64,000 nucleotides of DNA, taken from Pseudomonas sp. PDM15 (GTDB lineage: Bacteria; Pseudomonadota; Gammaproteobacteria; Pseudomonadales; Pseudomonadaceae). The notes under the pieces are model-generated. The model was not told where the DNA came from, did no database searches, and saw only the letters and a program-made list of their open reading frames with translations. The translations under genes and the position numbers were made by a program. Below are positions 11,609 to 19,831 of the stretch, one piece after another. Position 1 is the stretch's first letter. Each line of letters opens with the position of its first letter. Location of the stretch: NCBI RefSeq assembly GCF_014851565.1, contig NZ_JACVAA010000004.1, forward strand, positions 372,001 through 436,000, in the 5' to 3' direction.

Positions 11609-12880
11609 TCATTCCTCGGGCGCGCAGCCTTTCGCCGGCAGCGAGTCCAGCGCCCGCTGCAACAGCGCCACGCTGCGTGCGTTGTGCAGGATGCCGGTGT
11701 GATTCGCCTCGATCAGATACAGACGCTCGGCCTCGTCCTGGGCGGCCGGCAGCAGCTCGCTGGCCAGCGGCACGGTGCCGTCGTTGGGTTCGGCGATCAT
11801 CCGGCTGTTGCCGGTGTAGGCCACCAGCTGCCACTGGCGCAGGTGCTCCGGCAGTGGCGCGGCGAACAGGCTGCGCAGGTAGGGGCTGCCCGGTGCCATG
11901 TCACGCCAGACCGGCACGTTGACCGGGGCGTTCTTCACCCCGGACGCCGCCGAAGGGTGCCCGCCCCAGGGCGTTGCCAGGGTCAGGAACAGGCACAGCT
12001 CCTGATCACCGCCGCCCGGCTCCAGCAGCTGTACGGTGCGCCGCGCCACCAGGCCGCCCATGCTGTGGGCGAACAGGTGAAAGCGAGCGGGGCGCAGGCG
12101 CAGGCGCACATCACGGATCGCCTCGCTGAGCAGGTAGGCGCTGTTGTTCAGCGGCAGGCCGCTGGGGTAGTGGAACAGCACCAGCTGGTAGCGCTCCTGG
12201 TCGATGCTGGCGGCCAGTTCGCGCCACACGTCGGGCGAACTGTTGATGCCGTGGACCAGAAAGATCGGCTCCTTGTCCGGGTCCCAGGGCTGCAGCAGAT
12301 ACAGGCCGTAACCGACCTCGCTGAGGAAATCCAGGGGTTGCCAGGCGCCCTGTGCGGTGCGCTGGGCGGAGAAGCGCGGGTCGTCGAAATTCACCTCCCG
12401 CAGGTAGTTGTGGCGCACCCGCGGCAGATCACGCAGCAGCCTTTCCAGGCTCAGGTCCAAAGCGGGAAGCGGCGTGCCGTCGGCAGCTGCCGGTTGCAAC
12501 AGATTGAGTTGGCCCAGTTCTGCGCGTTGCTCGGCCGTCGGCTGCAGCTGGAAGGGTGCGGTGCGTGGCTGGGGCAGCCAGTGGCGTGGTTCGTCGGCGT
12601 CCAGGCGGAAATTGCCGTTGCGATCCTCGAAGGCCAGCAGCTGATAGTCGCCGACCGCCATGCTGAAGTAGAACAGCCCACCGGGCTGCACGCTGCGATA
12701 ACCCACCAGCCGCTCGCCGGAGAAAAGTGCGACCAGCGCCTCCTGGCCGGCGCTTGCATCCAGGCTGCCGGGGATCAGCACCTGGGTGTGCTGGGCCTGC
12801 TGCATCTGCCGGTCCAGCGCCAACAGCTGGCAACCGCCGAGCAAGCTGGCCAGCGCCAATAGCAGTAATGACTTCGACAT
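11609..12880 (-). CDS. Predicted lipoprotein alpha/beta hydrolase (lipase-like)
   Basis: A 423-residue protein with a lipoprotein signal: hydrophobic residues 4-14, then LLGGC with C17 as the lipidated cysteine. The N-terminal ~150 residues carry a segment DRNGNFRLDADE (86-97) that looks like a calcium-binding loop. The C-terminal alpha/beta hydrolase domain has LVHG at 208-211 (oxyanion region) and the nucleophile elbow AHSMGG with Ser273. It is probably an outer- or inner-membrane anchored esterase or lipase; the substrate cannot be read. It is convergent with gcvP. Start ATG has an AGGGATGTC leader. Confidence 0.7.
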   Translation of the reverse strand: MSKSLLLLALASLLGGCQLLALDRQMQQAQHTQVLIPGSLDASAGQEALVALFSGERLVGYRSVQPGGLFYFSMAVGDYQLLAFEDRNGNFRLDADEPRHWLPQPRTAPFQLQPTAEQRAELGQLNLLQPAAADGTPLPALDLSLERLLRDLPRVRHNYLREVNFDDPRFSAQRTAQGAWQPLDFLSEVGYGLYLLQPWDPDKEPIFLVHGINSSPDVWRELAASIDQERYQLVLFHYPSGLPLNNSAYLLSEAIRDVRLRLRPARFHLFAHSMGGLVARRTVQLLEPGGGDQELCLFLTLATPWGGHPSAASGVKNAPVNVPVWRDMAPGSPYLRSLFAAPLPEHLRQWQLVAYTGNSRMIAEPNDGTVPLASELLPAAQDEAERLYLIEANHTGILHNARSVALLQRALDSLPAKGCAPEE

Positions 12881-12928
12881 CCCTGTTCTCCAGCCCTGAT
12901 GTAGGGCTGGAGTTTAGCCGCTGCGCTT

Positions 12929-13252
12929 CTACCGTGCGGGCTGGTGCAGCGTCGGCCGCATCAGCAGGGCCTGGGCCAGTTCCGCGTCGCTGGCCTGCAG
13001 CTGCGGGTGCTCGCTGCGCACGCGCTGCAGTGCCGCTTCCAGGTGGGCGCCACGGATCTGCCCGCCACTGGCGACGAAAGCGCTGGCGTCGTCGCGGGCG
13101 GCCAGCAGCTGCTTGTCGTCCTTGAAGGTCACGTAGGTGGAGGCGGTGGTGGCACCGGAGGAGAGAACGTCGCGCCAGAAGTCGGCGTCCGCCATGACCG
13201 GGCCGGAGGCGCAGAGCAGGGCGAGGAGGGTGCAGGGAGTGGAGAGTCGCAT
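12929..13252 (-). CDS. Small exported DUF2388 family protein
   Basis: A 107-residue protein with a signal peptide (cleavage near VMA-DAD, residues 19-22) and the conserved core FWRDVLSSGATTASTYVTFK followed by DASAFVASGGQIRGAHLEAAL, which I recognise as the DUF2388 family common in Pseudomonas. Function is unknown. The start at 13252 follows AGGAG; the open frame continues upstream to 13573 but that part is antisense to the neighbouring epimerase and is not coding. It lies 48 bp upstream of the lipoprotein hydrolase on the same strand. Confidence 0.75.
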   Translation of the reverse strand: MRLSTPCTLLALLCASGPVMADADFWRDVLSSGATTASTYVTFKDDKQLLAARDDASAFVASGGQIRGAHLEAALQRVRSEHPQLQASDAELAQALLMRPTLHQPAR

Positions 13253-13340
13253 GGCTGGCTCCTGTCGAGATGGCCTGAGCGTTGGAAGGCGCGAAGCCTC
13301 GGGTAGTTCGACTCCTTTTCTCCTGCAGCGGGTCGGCGGC

Positions 13341-14198
13341 TCAGCAGGTCGGCTGGCAGCGCATGCTCCAGCCCAGGCGCGCGCTGGTGCCGTTGGCCAG
13401 CAGGCGCAGGCCGGGACGGCCCGGCAGATGATGGGCGTTGACCGGGTGGCTGACCGGCTCGATGCAGAAGAAGCCGCGCTCCTGCGGGGTGAACAGCAGG
13501 TAGTGGCTGCAGTGACTGGCCACGCAGTCGAGGCGGTAGCCGAGGTCCGGCTGGTGGATACAGGCGCGGCCATTCCAGCCGGCGAAGGCGTGGTCGATGC
13601 AGGTTGCCGGCAACGGTCGCGCTGCGGCGAAGTCCCACTCGGTCGGCAACGGCACCAGTTCGCGGGACAGGCGCTGCTCGTCGCACAACCACGCGGCCTC
13701 GGCGGCTACCTGCAGGCTGGTGTTGGCGGTGCGTGGGAAGTACGGGTGCAGACCGAGGCCATACCAGGCGGGACTGTCGCCGCGGTGAGTGACTTCCAGG
13801 GTGATGCTCAACTGGCCGTCGCGCAGATCGAAGCGCTGGCGCGCGCTGTAGGCGAACGGCAGCTCGCTCTCCAGAGTCAGCAGTGCGCCCTGTACATCCT
13901 GCTCGGCCACGCGCCAGGGCTGCTGCCAGGCGCTGCCGTGGATCGGCAGCGGGTCCTCGCAATTGGCCGCCAGTGGCAGCCAGCCGTGCGGATTGGCGAA
14001 GCCGCCGGCGCCGATGCGGTTGGACCACGGCAGCAGCGGGAAGCAGCCCAGGCGGCGGGCACTGCCGGCGGCCAGGGCCTGGCTGTCGGCATGACGCAGC
14101 AGCGGTAGGCCGCTGCTGCGCAGGCGCCAGTTGGCGATGGCGCCCCCGAGTTCGGGGCAAATTTCGAGGTGGCTGAGGGCATCCTGCAGGATCAGCAT
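13341..14198 (-). CDS. Aldose 1-epimerase (mutarotase), hexuronate-cluster member
   Basis: A 285-residue galactose mutarotase fold protein. Recognisable motifs are PWSNRIG (early strand), IHGSAW near residue 90 (substrate His), GLGLHPYF near residue 150 (second His) and a late EPVSHPVNA. It interconverts alpha and beta sugar anomers. It is divergent from the FadR-type regulator gene, with a copy of the cluster palindrome 18 bp upstream of its start. A role as hexuronate mutarotase supplying the anomer used by uronate dehydrogenase is inferred from position. CGGAG precedes the start. Confidence 0.8.
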   Translation of the reverse strand: MLILQDALSHLEICPELGGAIANWRLRSSGLPLLRHADSQALAAGSARRLGCFPLLPWSNRIGAGGFANPHGWLPLAANCEDPLPIHGSAWQQPWRVAEQDVQGALLTLESELPFAYSARQRFDLRDGQLSITLEVTHRGDSPAWYGLGLHPYFPRTANTSLQVAAEAAWLCDEQRLSRELVPLPTEWDFAAARPLPATCIDHAFAGWNGRACIHQPDLGYRLDCVASHCSHYLLFTPQERGFFCIEPVSHPVNAHHLPGRPGLRLLANGTSARLGWSMRCQPTC

Positions 14199-14213
14199 GG
14201 AAAACTCCGGGAA

Positions 14214-14243
14214 GTGTCATCGTACAACTGCCTGGGATATGAT
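14214..14243 (+). promoter_or_regulatory. Regulator promoter with cluster operator A
   Basis: GTGTCA (14214-14219), 18-bp spacer and TATGAT (14238-14243) form a promoter for the FadR-type regulator. The palindromic word GTCATCGTACAACT (14216-14229) occupies the -35/spacer region, suggesting autorepression, and also lies 18 bp upstream of the divergent mutarotase start. Confidence 0.55.
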
Positions 14244-14275
14244 GGCGCGGTTGCCAGCAGAGACCGACTCGACAA

Positions 14276-15019
14276 ATGGAACCGATCACTACTCCCCCGC
14301 GTGCGCGCCGCAAGCAGCGCAGCCTGGCCCAGGAACTGGTCAGCGAACTGTCGCAACAGATCAGCGACGGGGTGTTCAAGCGCGGCGAGAAGCTGCCGAC
14401 CGAGTCGGCGATCATGGAGGCGCAGGGCGTCAGCCGTACCGTGGTGCGCGAAGCCATCTCGCGGCTGCAGGCCGCCGGTCTGGTCGAGACCCGTCACGGC
14501 ATCGGCACCTTCGTGTTGGACACGCCGACGCCGGGCTTCCGCATCGACCCGGCCACCGTGGTGACCCTGCGCGAGGTGATTTCCCTGCTCGAGCTGCGCA
14601 TCAGCCTCGAGGTGGAGTCCTCCGGCCTGGCCGCGGCGCGGCGTACCCCGGAGCAGTTGGCGGCGATGCGTGCGGCGCTGGATAGCTTCCTCAGTGCGGC
14701 GCACCGCAGCGATGCGGTGGCCTCGGACTTCCAGTTCCACCTGCAGATCGCGATCGCCACCGGCAACCGCTACTTCACCGACATCATGACCCACCTGGGT
14801 ACCAGCATCATTCCGCGCACGCGGCTGAATTCGGCACGCCTGGCCCATGACGACGAGAAGCGCTACCTGGCGCGCCTGAGCCGCGAGCACGAGGATATCT
14901 ACGAAGCGATTGCCCGCCAGGATGCGGACGCCGCGCGTGCTGCCATGCGCCTGCACCTGACCAACAGCCGCGAGCGGCTGCGCCAGGCCCACGAGGAAGC
15001 GGAGCAGCAGCAAGGCTGA
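14276..15019 (+). CDS. FadR-subfamily GntR transcriptional regulator of the hexuronate cluster
   Basis: A 247-residue regulator with an N-terminal winged helix (residues ~15-80: LPTESAIMEAQGVSRTVVRE then GLVETRHGIGTFV) and an all-helical FCD ligand domain to the end. The family usually represses until a pathway metabolite binds. It is divergent from the mutarotase and convergent with the DMT transporter (4 bp apart). Four palindromes in the cluster share its expected operator style and one overlaps its own promoter. It may correspond to the GguR-type hexuronate regulators; the effector, possibly an aldarate, lactone or keto-deoxy intermediate, cannot be read. Confidence 0.82.
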   Translation: MEPITTPPRARRKQRSLAQELVSELSQQISDGVFKRGEKLPTESAIMEAQGVSRTVVREAISRLQAAGLVETRHGIGTFVLDTPTPGFRIDPATVVTLREVISLLELRISLEVESSGLAAARRTPEQLAAMRAALDSFLSAAHRSDAVASDFQFHLQIAIATGNRYFTDIMTHLGTSIIPRTRLNSARLAHDDEKRYLARLSREHEDIYEAIARQDADAARAAMRLHLTNSRERLRQAHEEAEQQQG

Positions 15020-15023
15020 GGTC

Positions 15024-15917
15024 TCAGCCGCGGCGCAGGGCCAGCAGCACGATGCCGCTGACCACCACCGCGCCGCCGAGCAGCTGCAGGGCGCCGAGCG
15101 CCTGGCCGAGGATGGCCCAGGCGAACAGCAGACTGGCCACCGGCTCGACGTTCATCACCGGCGCATTGCGGGCCAGGTTCAGGCGCGGCATGCAGATGAA
15201 CAGCACCGAGAACGCCGTGCCGTAGAGCAGGGCCAGGCAGCCCAGGGCGACCCAGCCGCTGGTCTGCGTCGGTGGCGTGATGCCGCCCGGCACGGCGCCG
15301 AAGCCGGCCGCCGCCGCGGCGAGAAACACCACGCCGATAGTCAGCATGCTCCGTAGGGTGCCGGGTACCTTGGACAGCTTGTGTTCGGTGATCCACAACG
15401 CCACGGCGAACACCGCTGCCGCCGTCACGCCGAAGGCGATGCCCGGGCCCCAGGCCGCATCGTCGCCACCGGCCAGGCGTGCCGGCACATCCAGCACCAG
15501 GGTCAGGCCGACCAGGATCACGCCCATCAGTGCGGCAGTGCGGGGCGTCGGACGCGGCCCGCCGAGGGCCCAGCTGAGCAGCACGAGGAACAGCGGGGCC
15601 AGGTTGACCACCAGCAGCGCCACCGCCACCGGGATGCGCGCCACGGCAGAGTAGACGCAGAAGCTCTGCGCGGCGATCAGCAGGCCGAGCAGCAGCTGCC
15701 AGCCGCCGGTGCCACTGGGCAGGCGCAGCGACTCGCGGCGGATCAGCAGCAGGCCGAGCAGCACCAGCAGGGTCAGCCCGGAACGGAACAGGATCGCCAG
15801 CAGCAGGCCGGTGCCCTGATCGAAGGCGATGCGCGCGGCGATATGGTTGGCGGCGAAGCTGCTCGAGGTGAATACCAGGATCAGCACCGCCAGCAGACGG
15901 GGAAAGGGTTGCGACAT
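15024..15917 (-). CDS. EamA/DMT-family membrane transporter
   Basis: A 297-residue inner-membrane protein with about ten hydrophobic segments in two EamA halves (residues ~5-135 and ~150-290). The start ATG at 15917 begins MSQPFPRLLAVLILVFT. It lies 68 bp after dctM on the same strand and probably ends the udh-lactonase-dctPQM transcript; a GC-rich hairpin (15947-15952 with 15957-15962) lies between. The substrate is unknown; export of an uronate-pathway metabolite is only a guess. It converges with the regulator gene with almost no gap. Confidence 0.78.
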   Translation of the reverse strand: MSQPFPRLLAVLILVFTSSSFAANHIAARIAFDQGTGLLLAILFRSGLTLLVLLGLLLIRRESLRLPSGTGGWQLLLGLLIAAQSFCVYSAVARIPVAVALLVVNLAPLFLVLLSWALGGPRPTPRTAALMGVILVGLTLVLDVPARLAGGDDAAWGPGIAFGVTAAAVFAVALWITEHKLSKVPGTLRSMLTIGVVFLAAAAAGFGAVPGGITPPTQTSGWVALGCLALLYGTAFSVLFICMPRLNLARNAPVMNVEPVASLLFAWAILGQALGALQLLGGAVVVSGIVLLALRRG

Positions 15918-15985
15918 GCACTAGCTCTCGCTGCGCCAACGCCGACGCCGCCCGAGGGCGGCACCGGCTTGCAGCTGTTGTGGCC

Positions 15986-17266
15986 TCAGAGCACGACGCT
16001 CGGCAGCCAGAGGGAGATGGCAGGGATGTAGGTCACGGCCATCAGCACCGCAAACAGCGCCACGTAGAACGGCAGCAGGGCTTTGACGGTGGCTTCGATC
16101 GTGACCTTGCCCACCGCCGAGCCGACGAACAGCACTGCGCCCACCGGTGGGGTGATCAGGCCGATGCCCAGGTTGACCAGCATGATCATGCCGAAGTGCA
16201 CCGGGTCGATACCCAGGCCGGTGATCACCGGCAGCAGGATCGGCGTGAGGATCAGGATCAGCGGCGCCATGTCCATCACCGTGCCGAGCATCAGCAGCAT
16301 CACGTTGATGCACATCAGGATCACGTAGCGGTTGTCCGACAGGGTCAGGAAGACGCCGGTGATCTTGGTCGGAATCTCCATCAGGGTGAGGATGTAGCCG
16401 AAGCTGGCGGCAAAGCCGATCAGGATCATCACGATGGAGATGGTTCGTCCCGCGCGGTGCATCAGCTTGGGCAGGTCGCGCCACTTGTAGTCGCGGTAGA
16501 TGAACATGGTGACGAAGAACGACCACACCACGGCAATCGCCGCCGACTCGGTGGCGGTGAACACGCCGGAAAGAATGCCGCCGAGAATGATCACCATGGC
16601 CATCAGGCCCCACAGGGCTTCGCCGGCGATCTTCAGCGCCTGGCGCAGCGGGATCACTTCGCCCTTGGGGTAATTGCGCTTGCGCGCGAAGACCATGCAC
16701 AGCGCCATCATCACCGCGCTCAGCAGCAGCCCGGGGCCGATACCGGCCATGAACAGCGAGGCGATCGACACGGTGCCGCCGGCGGCCAGCGAGTAGAGCA
16801 CCGAGTTGTGGCTGGGCGGCGTCAGCAGCGCCTGTACCGAGCCGCTAACGGTGACGGCGGTGGAGTAGTCGCGCGGATAACCGGCCTTCTGCATTTCCGG
16901 AATCAGCACCGAGCCCACCGAGGCGGTATCCGCCACCGACGAGCCGGAGATGGCGCCGAAGAAGGTCGAGGCCATGATGTTCACCAGCGACAGACCGCCG
17001 CGCACGAAACCCACGCACACCGCAGCCAGGGCCACCAGGCGCCGGGACATGCCGCCTTCGGCCATGATCGCGCCGGCCAACACGAAGAAGGGGATGGCCA
17101 GCAGTGAGAACTTGTTGACCCCGCCTGCCACCTGAATCATCAGGGCATCGAAGGGGATATCGATCCAGAAGGCACCGATCAGCGCCGACAGGCCCAGGGC
17201 ATAGGCCACTGGCATGCCGATCAGGATCAGCACGATGAAGCTGCCCAACAGTATCAGCGCATCCAT
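15986..17266 (-). CDS. dctM: TRAP transporter large permease subunit (DctM)
   Basis: A 426-residue, about 12-helix membrane subunit of a tripartite ATP-independent periplasmic transporter. Family words include IPFFVLAGAIMAEGG near residue 60, FFGAISGSSVADTASVG near residue 105 and a C-terminal ITPPVGAVLFVG. It forms the sodium-driven channel with the small subunit encoded immediately upstream; the dctQ stop and dctM start are directly adjacent (17267/17266). With DctP it probably imports galacturonate or glucuronate, judging from the udh operon it belongs to. Confidence 0.9.
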   Translation of the reverse strand: MDALILLGSFIVLILIGMPVAYALGLSALIGAFWIDIPFDALMIQVAGGVNKFSLLAIPFFVLAGAIMAEGGMSRRLVALAAVCVGFVRGGLSLVNIMASTFFGAISGSSVADTASVGSVLIPEMQKAGYPRDYSTAVTVSGSVQALLTPPSHNSVLYSLAAGGTVSIASLFMAGIGPGLLLSAVMMALCMVFARKRNYPKGEVIPLRQALKIAGEALWGLMAMVIILGGILSGVFTATESAAIAVVWSFFVTMFIYRDYKWRDLPKLMHRAGRTISIVMILIGFAASFGYILTLMEIPTKITGVFLTLSDNRYVILMCINVMLLMLGTVMDMAPLILILTPILLPVITGLGIDPVHFGMIMLVNLGIGLITPPVGAVLFVGSAVGKVTIEATVKALLPFYVALFAVLMAVTYIPAISLWLPSVVL

Positions 17267-17791
17267 TTATTTGGCCTCCATGGCTTCTTCGACGTCATAG
17301 CTCATGACGCGGCGCTTGCTCTGGTCGCCGAGGAGCAGTTTTTCCAGCACGAAGATCAGGGTGATCACGCCACCGATGGGAATCGGCAGGTACGAGATGC
17401 CCACCCGCAGCGACGGCAGCTCACCGAGGAACTGGTTCCAGGTGCCGGCGCAGAGCTTGGCGCCCTTGATGATCATGAACACGCAGATCAGCGCCATCAG
17501 CAGTTGCACCACGATTGCCAGCACCTTGCGCACGGCCGGCGGCATACGATCGGTCGCCATGGTGACGGCCATATGGGCGCCGGCACGGTAGCTGGCGGCG
17601 GCACCGAAGAAGGTGAACACCACCATCAGCAGAATGGCGATGGGCTCGGGCCAGCTGGAACCGCTGCCGAGCACGTAACGGGCAAAAATGCCCCAGGGAA
17701 TGATCAGGGTCATGACCAGAATCGACAGGCCGGCAATGCCGATGCAGGCGCGGTAGATCTGGTCATTGATCAGCAACAGCGTATTTCTCAT
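17267..17791 (-). CDS. dctQ: TRAP transporter small permease subunit (DctQ)
   Basis: A 174-residue, four-helix membrane protein. FARYVLGSGSSWPEPIAILL near residue 40 and SYRAGAHMAV near residue 75 match the DctQ family. The ATG at 17791 is preceded by GGTGAG and preferred over an upstream in-frame GTG at 17809. It scaffolds DctM. The 63-bp gap from dctP contains a stable hairpin, so the binding protein can be made in excess over the membrane subunits. Confidence 0.88.
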   Translation of the reverse strand: MRNTLLLINDQIYRACIGIAGLSILVMTLIIPWGIFARYVLGSGSSWPEPIAILLMVVFTFFGAAASYRAGAHMAVTMATDRMPPAVRKVLAIVVQLLMALICVFMIIKGAKLCAGTWNQFLGELPSLRVGISYLPIPIGGVITLIFVLEKLLLGDQSKRRVMSYDVEEAMEAK

Positions 17792-17810
17792 GGGACTCAC
17801 CACGGCCACA

Positions 17811-17833
17811 GCAGCAGGGTGGTCCCGTGCTGC
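17811..17833 (-). other. Intercistronic hairpin between dctP and dctQ
   Basis: GCAGCAGGG (17811-17819) pairs with CCC-G-TGCTGC (17824-17833) with one bulged base and a four-base loop. No U-run follows, so it probably protects the 3' end of dctP message or limits read-through. Confidence 0.4.
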
Positions 17834-17854
17834 GGCGCTATCAGAATGACGGGC

Positions 17855-18835
17855 TTATTGGACGGCTTCGATGCGCTTGATCAGGTCGGCGTAGGGCGCG
17901 CCGTACTGGGCCCGGACCGGGGCCGTGGCGTCGACGAACTCCTTCTTCTCGGCATCGCTCAGGGCGATGAACTCCACGCCGCCTTCCTTGAGTTTGGCTT
18001 CGGCGCTGGCGGATTTTTCATCCCACAGTTTGCGCTCTTCGAACTGCGCCTCGCGGGCGAGCTTCTGCACCAGGGCCTGCTGCCCGGGGGTGAGTTTTTC
18101 CCAGGTGGTTTTCGACATCACCACCGGCTCCGGCAGGATCAGGTGGCCGGTCAGGGTGTAGAACTTGGCGTTCTGGTAATGGTTGTGTTCGAGCATGGTC
18201 GGCGGGTTGTTTTCCGCGCCGTCGATCACGCCGGTCTGCAGGGCGCTGAAGATCTCACCCGTGGCCATGGCGATGCCGTTACCGCCCATGGCGTTGATGG
18301 TGTCGATGAACAGCGGGTTGCCCTGCACGCGAATCTTCATGCCCTTGAGATCCGCCATGTTGCGCACCGGGGCCTTGGTGTAGAGGTTGCGGGTGCCGCC
18401 ATCCATCCACGCCAGGGCCACCAGGTTGAAGTCGGAGTTGGTGATCTTGTCGAGGATCTCCTGGCCGATCGGGCCGTCGATCACGGCGCGCATGTGCTGC
18501 TGGTCGCGGAAGATGAACGGCATGTTGAACACGTTAACGTCCGGCACGACCGGACCGACGATGCCCAGGCTGACGCGGGTCATCTGGATGGCGCCGAGCT
18601 GAACCTGCTCCACCACTTCCTTTTCCGAGCCGAGCACGCCGCCGGCGAACATCTTGAAGGTGATTTCGCCCTTGGTCTGCTCTTCCAGCTTCTTGCCCAT
18701 GGCTTGCTCGGCCACCACCGGCGGGTAGCCGGCGGGATGCACTTCTGCGAACTTGATGTTCAGGGCGTGGGCGGTGCCTGACAGGCAGAAGGCCAAGGGC
18801 AGGGCGGCGGCGAGCAATTTGCGTTTGAAGTTCAT
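17855..18835 (-). CDS. dctP: TRAP transporter periplasmic solute-binding protein (DctP)
   Basis: A 326-residue periplasmic binding protein. A signal peptide runs to AHA (about residue 24), followed by LNIKFAEVHPAGYPPV. The conserved segments RVQGNPLFIDTINAMGGN and GEIFSALQTGVIDGAENN carry the arginine and asparagine that bind carboxylate ligands in this family. A hexuronate ligand is inferred from the uronate dehydrogenase operon. ATG 18835 follows GGAGAACCGTC; the longer frame to 18940 lacks a signal sequence. The A-rich leader contains an AAnAAnAA Hfq/Crc-type site. Confidence 0.9.
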   Translation of the reverse strand: MNFKRKLLAAALPLAFCLSGTAHALNIKFAEVHPAGYPPVVAEQAMGKKLEEQTKGEITFKMFAGGVLGSEKEVVEQVQLGAIQMTRVSLGIVGPVVPDVNVFNMPFIFRDQQHMRAVIDGPIGQEILDKITNSDFNLVALAWMDGGTRNLYTKAPVRNMADLKGMKIRVQGNPLFIDTINAMGGNGIAMATGEIFSALQTGVIDGAENNPPTMLEHNHYQNAKFYTLTGHLILPEPVVMSKTTWEKLTPGQQALVQKLAREAQFEERKLWDEKSASAEAKLKEGGVEFIALSDAEKKEFVDATAPVRAQYGAPYADLIKRIEAVQ

Positions 18836-18848
18836 GACGGTTCTCCGG

Positions 18849-18861
18849 TTTTGTTTTTGTT
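18849..18861 (-). promoter_or_regulatory. Hfq/Crc-type A-rich site in dctP leader
   Basis: On the minus strand the leader reads AACAAAAACAAAA, matching AAnAAnAA, 14 bases before the dctP start and just upstream of the ribosome-binding site. This is the known position of catabolite-repression sites bound by Hfq with Crc in Pseudomonas. Confidence 0.5.
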
Positions 18862-18902
18862 GGAGTGCAGTACTGCGAACAGCGTGAAGCGATGGCTGAC
18901 GA

Positions 18903-19784
18903 TCAGCCGTTGAATAACGGCTCCTCGATACCTCGCACACCCGGTTGCAAGGCGAACACGCCGCCAGCCAGTGGCTGGTCGGAGAGATCGCCGGCGGGGC
19001 GAATGGAGGTGACGAACAGGGTGTCCAGGCCCGGTCCGCCGAAGGCGCACATGGCCGGTTTCTTTACCGGTACGGCCAGGGAGCGGTCGAGGCGACCGTC
19101 CGGGGTGAAGCGGTGGATCAGGCCGGCGTCGTTGCCGCAGATCCAGTAGCAGCCATCAGCGTCGACGGCTGCACCGTCGGGTCGGCCGGCATGCTGGCGC
19201 ATGTCGACGAACAACCGGCGATGGTGGGGCGTGCCGGAGTCGATGTCGTAATCGAAGGCCCAGATGGCCTGCACGTCGGGGTGTGAGTCGGACAGATACA
19301 GGGTGCGGCCGTCCGGGCTGAAGGCCAGGCCGTTGGGCACGATCAGCCCACCGAGCTGGGCTTCCAGCTGGCCGTCGCCGAAGCGATAGAGGCGCCCGAG
19401 GGCTGCGCCGGCGGCCATGTCCATGAGCATGCTGCCCAGCCACAGGCGACCCTGGCGGTCGCAACGGCCATCGTTGAAGCGCATGCCCTCGGCGCGGTGC
19501 TCGACCGCGGCCAGCCGGGTGCCGGCGAGGCGGCCGTCGGCCTGGGGCAGCAACTGGAAGATGCCGCTCTCCTGACCGGCGATCCAACCCTGGCCGTCTG
19601 CGCGGCGGGCGACGCAACCGATCATCTCGTCGCTCTGCCAGCTGTCCACGCGGCTGTCGGGGGCGCTCCAGCGATGCAGGCGGCCTGCGGGAATATCGAC
19701 CCAGTACAGCGCCTGTTCGCTGGCGCTCCACACCGGGCTCTCGCCGACGCCGTTGCGGGCATCGAAAATCAGTTCGGCTTGCAT
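18903..19784 (-). CDS. SMP-30/gluconolactonase-family aldarolactonase
   Basis: A 293-residue six-bladed beta-propeller hydrolase. GVGESPVW (residues ~11-18) supplies the metal-binding Glu; NGLAFSPDGRTLYLSDSHP (mid-protein) supplies Asn and Asp ligands. It should hydrolyse the galactaro- or glucarolactone released by uronate dehydrogenase to the open aldarate. It lies 47 bp after udh on the same strand and 67 bp before dctP. The leader carries an uninterrupted AACAACAACAA tract. Confidence 0.85.
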   Translation of the reverse strand: MQAELIFDARNGVGESPVWSASEQALYWVDIPAGRLHRWSAPDSRVDSWQSDEMIGCVARRADGQGWIAGQESGIFQLLPQADGRLAGTRLAAVEHRAEGMRFNDGRCDRQGRLWLGSMLMDMAAGAALGRLYRFGDGQLEAQLGGLIVPNGLAFSPDGRTLYLSDSHPDVQAIWAFDYDIDSGTPHHRRLFVDMRQHAGRPDGAAVDADGCYWICGNDAGLIHRFTPDGRLDRSLAVPVKKPAMCAFGGPGLDTLFVTSIRPAGDLSDQPLAGGVFALQPGVRGIEEPLFNG

Positions 19785-19795
19785 GGCGATCTCTC

Positions 19796-19806
19796 TTGTT
19801 GTTGTT
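19796..19806 (-). promoter_or_regulatory. Hfq/Crc-type A-rich site in lactonase leader
   Basis: Minus-strand AACAACAACAA (two overlapping AAnAAnAA words) begins 22 bases and ends 12 bases before the lactonase start, at the ribosome-binding region. Confidence 0.6.
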
Positions 19807-19831
19807 CGCTTGGCTGCAAGAACAGGAGGTT

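Noticed and set aside
12929..13573. 214-residue version of the DUF2388 protein
   Set aside because: The extra N-terminal part is antisense to the mutarotase gene, and the signal peptide begins at the internal ATG at 13252.
15947..15962. Rho-independent terminator between dctM and the DMT gene
   Set aside because: The GC hairpin lacks a U-run on the minus strand, so read-through into the DMT gene is more likely.
18836..18902. Separate cluster operator and promoter before dctP
   Set aside because: No GTTGT-N3-ACAAC-like word is present; the gene most likely depends on the udh promoter.
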